Shown here: piece by piece, positions 61,801-64,000 of the stretch
Numbering within the stretch: the stretch's first letter is position 1
Layout: each line of letters opens with the position of its first letter
Source of the DNA: Euglena gracilis
Taxonomy: Eukaryota; Euglenida; Euglenophyceae; Euglenales
Assembly: GCA_039621445.1 (NCBI GenBank)
Contig: CP154954.1
Coordinates: 74,846,634 to 74,910,633, forward strand
DNA length: 64,000 nucleotides
Direction: 5' to 3'
Notes under the pieces: generated by a model
Databases searched by the model: none
Told to the model about the DNA's origin: nothing
Seen by the model: only the letters and a program-made list of their open reading frames with translations
Program-made: the position numbers and the translations under genes

Positions 61801-63614
61801 GCAGCAGATGCACAAGGCGTGTCACATTACGCCTTTTGCATCTGCATTTGTCACGTGACACTGCAGAAGCGGGAGCGGACCAATCCGACAGGCTGGGGGC
61901 ACCAGAGTGCACCTCGCTAACCTCAGAGTCGGACATTGAGTAGAAAAAAAGGGTGCGGTGACAAGCGGTGACAGGCCGAGACCAAGAGGCACCTAGTCCA
62001 ATGGTACGACAGGGTCCAGATAGTGCTGCACCCCCCACCGCCGAGGGCGGCCGTCCAATAATGCTGCAGTGTAATACTATTTGGGGGGCGGGTTTAATGC
62101 AGAATTTTCATACATTGACATTTACATTCTCATACATTGTGATACATTCATTTCATGCATGTATCACAATCCAAGGTTTAGAGTTTAAGCCAAAAAATAC
62201 AGGAAGCAAAAAGCACAGGGGGAGCATTATTGGAAAAATACTGGGGAAGTTTTGCTTTTAAATTAAGGTTTGGGAGAAAACGTAATTTTGATCTTGTGTC
62301 GGATCTTTTTTCAGACCACACTGCAGCCAGAGACCCTCTATGTTTAAGAGTTTGGTGAGCTGACTGCTCAAAATTTGTCCATGTGAAATGGCATATGTGT
62401 GTGGCAGCTGCTTTCCTGACCACTCATATTTGCCCTCCATCGACCATGGTCGCCGTGGCTCTTGCTGGCGCTTGATGATGTCGTTTTGTCATTTAGTAAA
62501 GTGAACCGTCAGAAGTTGCAGGGAAAATATTTTGCGAAGATTGAGCTGCCTTCCAAAAAAAACAGCTTGCCGTAATTTTTGTTCAAACTGCATTGAAATG
62601 ATCATGTCCACGGGATGCATATCATGATGCGTAATGATGATTTGTGGCATCATCAGGTGACAATTGGAAAGCAACACAGGAATTAAAGCTTCAAAAAATA
62701 GATTCAATGTTTTGGCACTGTTGGAAAAAAGGAGGTGGACCTTCACATTCAGGTCCCCCACTGCGGACACCAGAAGCTGAGTAATAAGTGCAAAGACGCC
62801 TGTGACAGAGAAACCAAAAGAATGCGAACGTTGTTTGTTGGGATTGTTTGAAGACTCTGGGGCATATATATCAGGATGCGGACAAACTCTTTGTGATCAA
62901 CCTCCCCAAGGGCTGTCCAAAGTATTCTTCCCTTCAAAAAAAAGTTTAAAATGTGGCACAAAAGCGTTCATCGACAACAGTTTAAATTGTTTGGGCGCTC
63001 CTGCATTTTTACAATTTTGTACATGAAATGTGACAATTGTTGTAAAAACCACTGGAATGGAATCTGCCTGAAACTGGGCATGTTTTGCGCATCCAGTTTT
63101 GCGCATCTATAGCCCCAGCGCATAGTTTTTGGTTTGGATAGATTTGGTTTCAACGACACAAGACTTGGGCACATCCACCACCAGCTGCAGAGTTGCCCAA
63201 TACCTCGTATGTCATAAATGGGGATGGTCGGCCTACAACAGAGATGGGTTTTGCAGCTTAAATTAAGTACTCCTTGTCAATCAACAGTGCTGGTTGCCGT
63301 GGTCAGCCAGGTTTGGTTTGTTTGCCCATATGAACCGATCCCCTCGGTTCCCGGCTGCAGTGATCAGCTTTCTGAAGCTGGAAACTGACCCTTCCTCAGC
63401 CAGTGCTTTTCCAAAATTGAAATTCTCCTTGCATTTTTCCCTGTAACATGCAGCGGCTGCACACGGCGAGTGGGCACGGTTCGTGCTGCGGTGGGCATCG
63501 GACGCCAGTGAGGAGAGACATACTGGGGCCGGCGGGGGCCAGGGGGTTCCACAGGCGGGCAGCACCGGCACTGTGGCCCAGGTTGCCCACAGCCCGCACC
63601 AGGTGGCACGTCAC
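58669..63614 (-). CDS. HEAT/ARM-repeat protein resembling HEATR6, C-terminal part
   Basis: Exons 63524-63614, about 63460-63485, 61464-61604, 60600-60632, 59726-59842 and 58669-58809 read in order as helical repeats. The segment VRWNGCHGLGLLLSNPALP followed by ENFK-VRIQAGLALLG matches, from memory, the VRWNAC.A.GN...NPALP ... NFKVRI.AA.AL pattern near the C-terminus of HEATR6 proteins. FEQYK further on resembles their (F)xEYKY motif. HEAT repeats are alpha-solenoid protein-binding surfaces; the specific role is not predictable here. The 5' part lies beyond the window. The fold is well supported, the ortholog name moderately. Confidence 0.65.
59455..59540. repeat. 10-bp TTCGTGATTG minisatellite
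   Basis: Seven or eight units of GTTCGTGATT interrupted once. Confidence 0.85.
59640..59715. repeat. GGGTCACACAGG short tandem repeat
   Basis: Five diverged GGTCACRCAG units, just past the donor of the 59.8-kb exon. Confidence 0.65.
59726..59842 (-). CDS. HEAT-repeat gene exon
   Basis: CGCCAG/ALTGPLLCALWGAVVAALQN then MHVVANFEQYKASQLLRDQ/GTGCGT. There are 39 codons, phase 0 to 0. One hydrophobic helix of a repeat, then the FEQYK motif. Confidence 0.75.
59950..60290. repeat. Modular C-run element, family III
   Basis: TATGAAACT / TATAAACCCCC units, a GACGACCAACCAAACC box (left) and GCCGACCAACCAAACC box (right), around a core with GAAACTTTTTGAGACC. Same layout as families I and II. Confidence 0.7.
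60600..60632 (-). CDS. HEAT-repeat gene, 33-nt microexon
   Basis: TGCCCAG/VRIQAGLALLG/GTTGGC, phase 0 to 0. It supplies exactly the VRI.A..AL segment expected after ENFK of the upstream exon. Confidence 0.68.
60851..61080. mobile_element. Decayed hAT-like MITE
   Basis: CAAGCTTAAGCACCCC and GAAGCCTTAAGC ends enclose GGCCAGCTAGCC and C/G-run motifs of the 8195 family. Duplication not recognisable. Confidence 0.5.
61464..61604 (-). CDS. HEAT-repeat gene exon
   Basis: TGCACAG/VRWNGCHGLGLLLSNPALPA, then VLTAVQAEVTVAVMALTGAL and QNDENFK/GTGCGG. There are 47 codons, phase 0 to 0. WN-C, NPALP and NFK are the recognisable family positions. Confidence 0.8.
61725..62095. repeat. Modular C-run element, TAGTGCTGC family
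   Basis: AATAGTGCTGCACCCCCC units lie near both ends, with GGGTCCAAATA and GCCGAGGGCGGCCGTCC boxes. The terminal unit pair is inverted (AATAATGCTGCAG / ATACTATTTGGGGGG). The core holds a 16-bp hairpin at 61803-61845. Confidence 0.75.
63460..63485 (-). CDS. HEAT-repeat gene, short exon after a 38-nt intron (tentative)
   Basis: After CCACCGCAG the phase 1 frame reads RTVPTRR before a CGT/GTGCAG donor in phase 0, which suits the next exon. Other donors (ACC/GTGCCC, CAT/GTTACA) are possible. Confidence 0.4.
63524..63614 (-). CDS. HEAT-repeat gene exon
   Basis: CGTCAG/VTCHLVRAVGNLGHSAGAAR then LWNPLAPAGP, donor A/GTATGT, phase 0 in, phase 1 out. VRAVGNLG is a classic ARM/HEAT helix motif. Confidence 0.68.
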
Positions 63615-63834
63615 CTGACGGGCCCAGCGTGAGTGGCGGGGGCCCTTGGGCGTGCTTCTGCACGCACGCCCCCCCCTTGCGTGCGTGTGGATCAGGCTTC
63701 TTCTCAACACCCCCGGGGAGGGTGGTCCCCCCCCCACCAGCCAAGCGAGGAACCCTCCAGAGAGACCCCCAAAAATTGGGACACTAGCACAGAAAAGTTT
63801 CCAGCGCTTCGCGCCAAACCCCACACCTCATACC

Positions 63835-63917
63835 CAAGCACCTATAGTTGACCCCCCGATTTTTGCCATTTTCGGCCATTTTCGGCCATCTTCGGCCATT
63901 TTTACTATAGGTGCTTG
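63835..63917. mobile_element. 83-bp miniature relative of the 34.8-kb element
   Basis: Perfect 14-bp termini CAAGCACCTATAGT and ACTATAGGTGCTTG, with flanks CTCATACC and CCCATACC (7 of 8). The interior is GGCCATTTTC repeats, parallel to the CCATTTTAGG sub-terminal arrays of the larger element. Confidence 0.82.
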
Positions 63918-64000
63918 CCCATACCTGGGCCTTCAGCCAGGGACCCCCCGGCCCAAAAGTTTTCTGAGGATACAACTTCATCCTGACCAGGGGAGGGGGG

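Overview
The window is eukaryotic nuclear DNA, about 64 kb, with a run of Ns at 7-907. Short G/C-ending coding exons of 33-200 bp with GT-AG borders sit in introns packed with microsatellites, G/C homopolymer runs and small mobile elements. No prokaryotic operon layout, tRNA, rRNA or CRISPR was seen. A unicellular alga or other protist with a repeat-rich, intron-rich genome fits best; I cannot name the lineage.

Three genes are visible, all on the minus strand. (1) At 5763-27799 is an ammonium transporter (AMT/MEP/Rh superfamily). I could reconstruct it from ATG to TAA as 16 exons (about 607 codons) with compatible intron phases. It keeps the pore Asp/His signature of exon 6, the second pore His of exon 11, and a Pro/Tyr-rich cytosolic tail. 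(2) At about 29.9-56.4 kb is a polytopic membrane protein I do not recognise. About 16 candidate exons were found, several with matching phases; both ends are uncertain. (3) At 58.67-63.6 kb is the C-terminal part of a HEAT/ARM-repeat protein resembling HEATR6. Its 5' part lies beyond the right edge.

The introns are the remarkable part. At least six non-autonomous elements have hAT-like termini (CAGGG or CAGRG starts) and 8-bp target-site duplications (three perfect in non-repetitive flanks, one perfect inside a CA tract, two 7/8). A 1.7-kb element at 34809-36543 has different termini (CAAGCACCTATAGT) and a perfect 8-bp duplication; an 83-bp relative lies at 63835-63917. Two further elements lie exactly at exon edges, as expected if insertions were turned into introns. 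A second class (16.9, 30.2, 41.0, 59.9, 61.7, and less clearly 33.5 and 39.6 kb) has unrelated sequences but one shared layout: short units ending in C-runs, a spacer box, a core, and a terminal head-to-head palindrome. A third repeat family (copies at 5.3, 15.1, 22.8, 30.8 kb) starts at or within about 20 bp of AMT splice donors in two of its four copies.

Region by region: 0.9-5.7 kb, repeats downstream of AMT; 5.8-27.8, AMT; 27.8-29.9, intergenic with a decayed element; 29.9-56.4, membrane-protein gene; 56.4-58.7, AT-rich spacer; 58.7-64, HEAT-repeat gene. All genes were read by eye. Transcript data or protein searches would decide the remaining borders.
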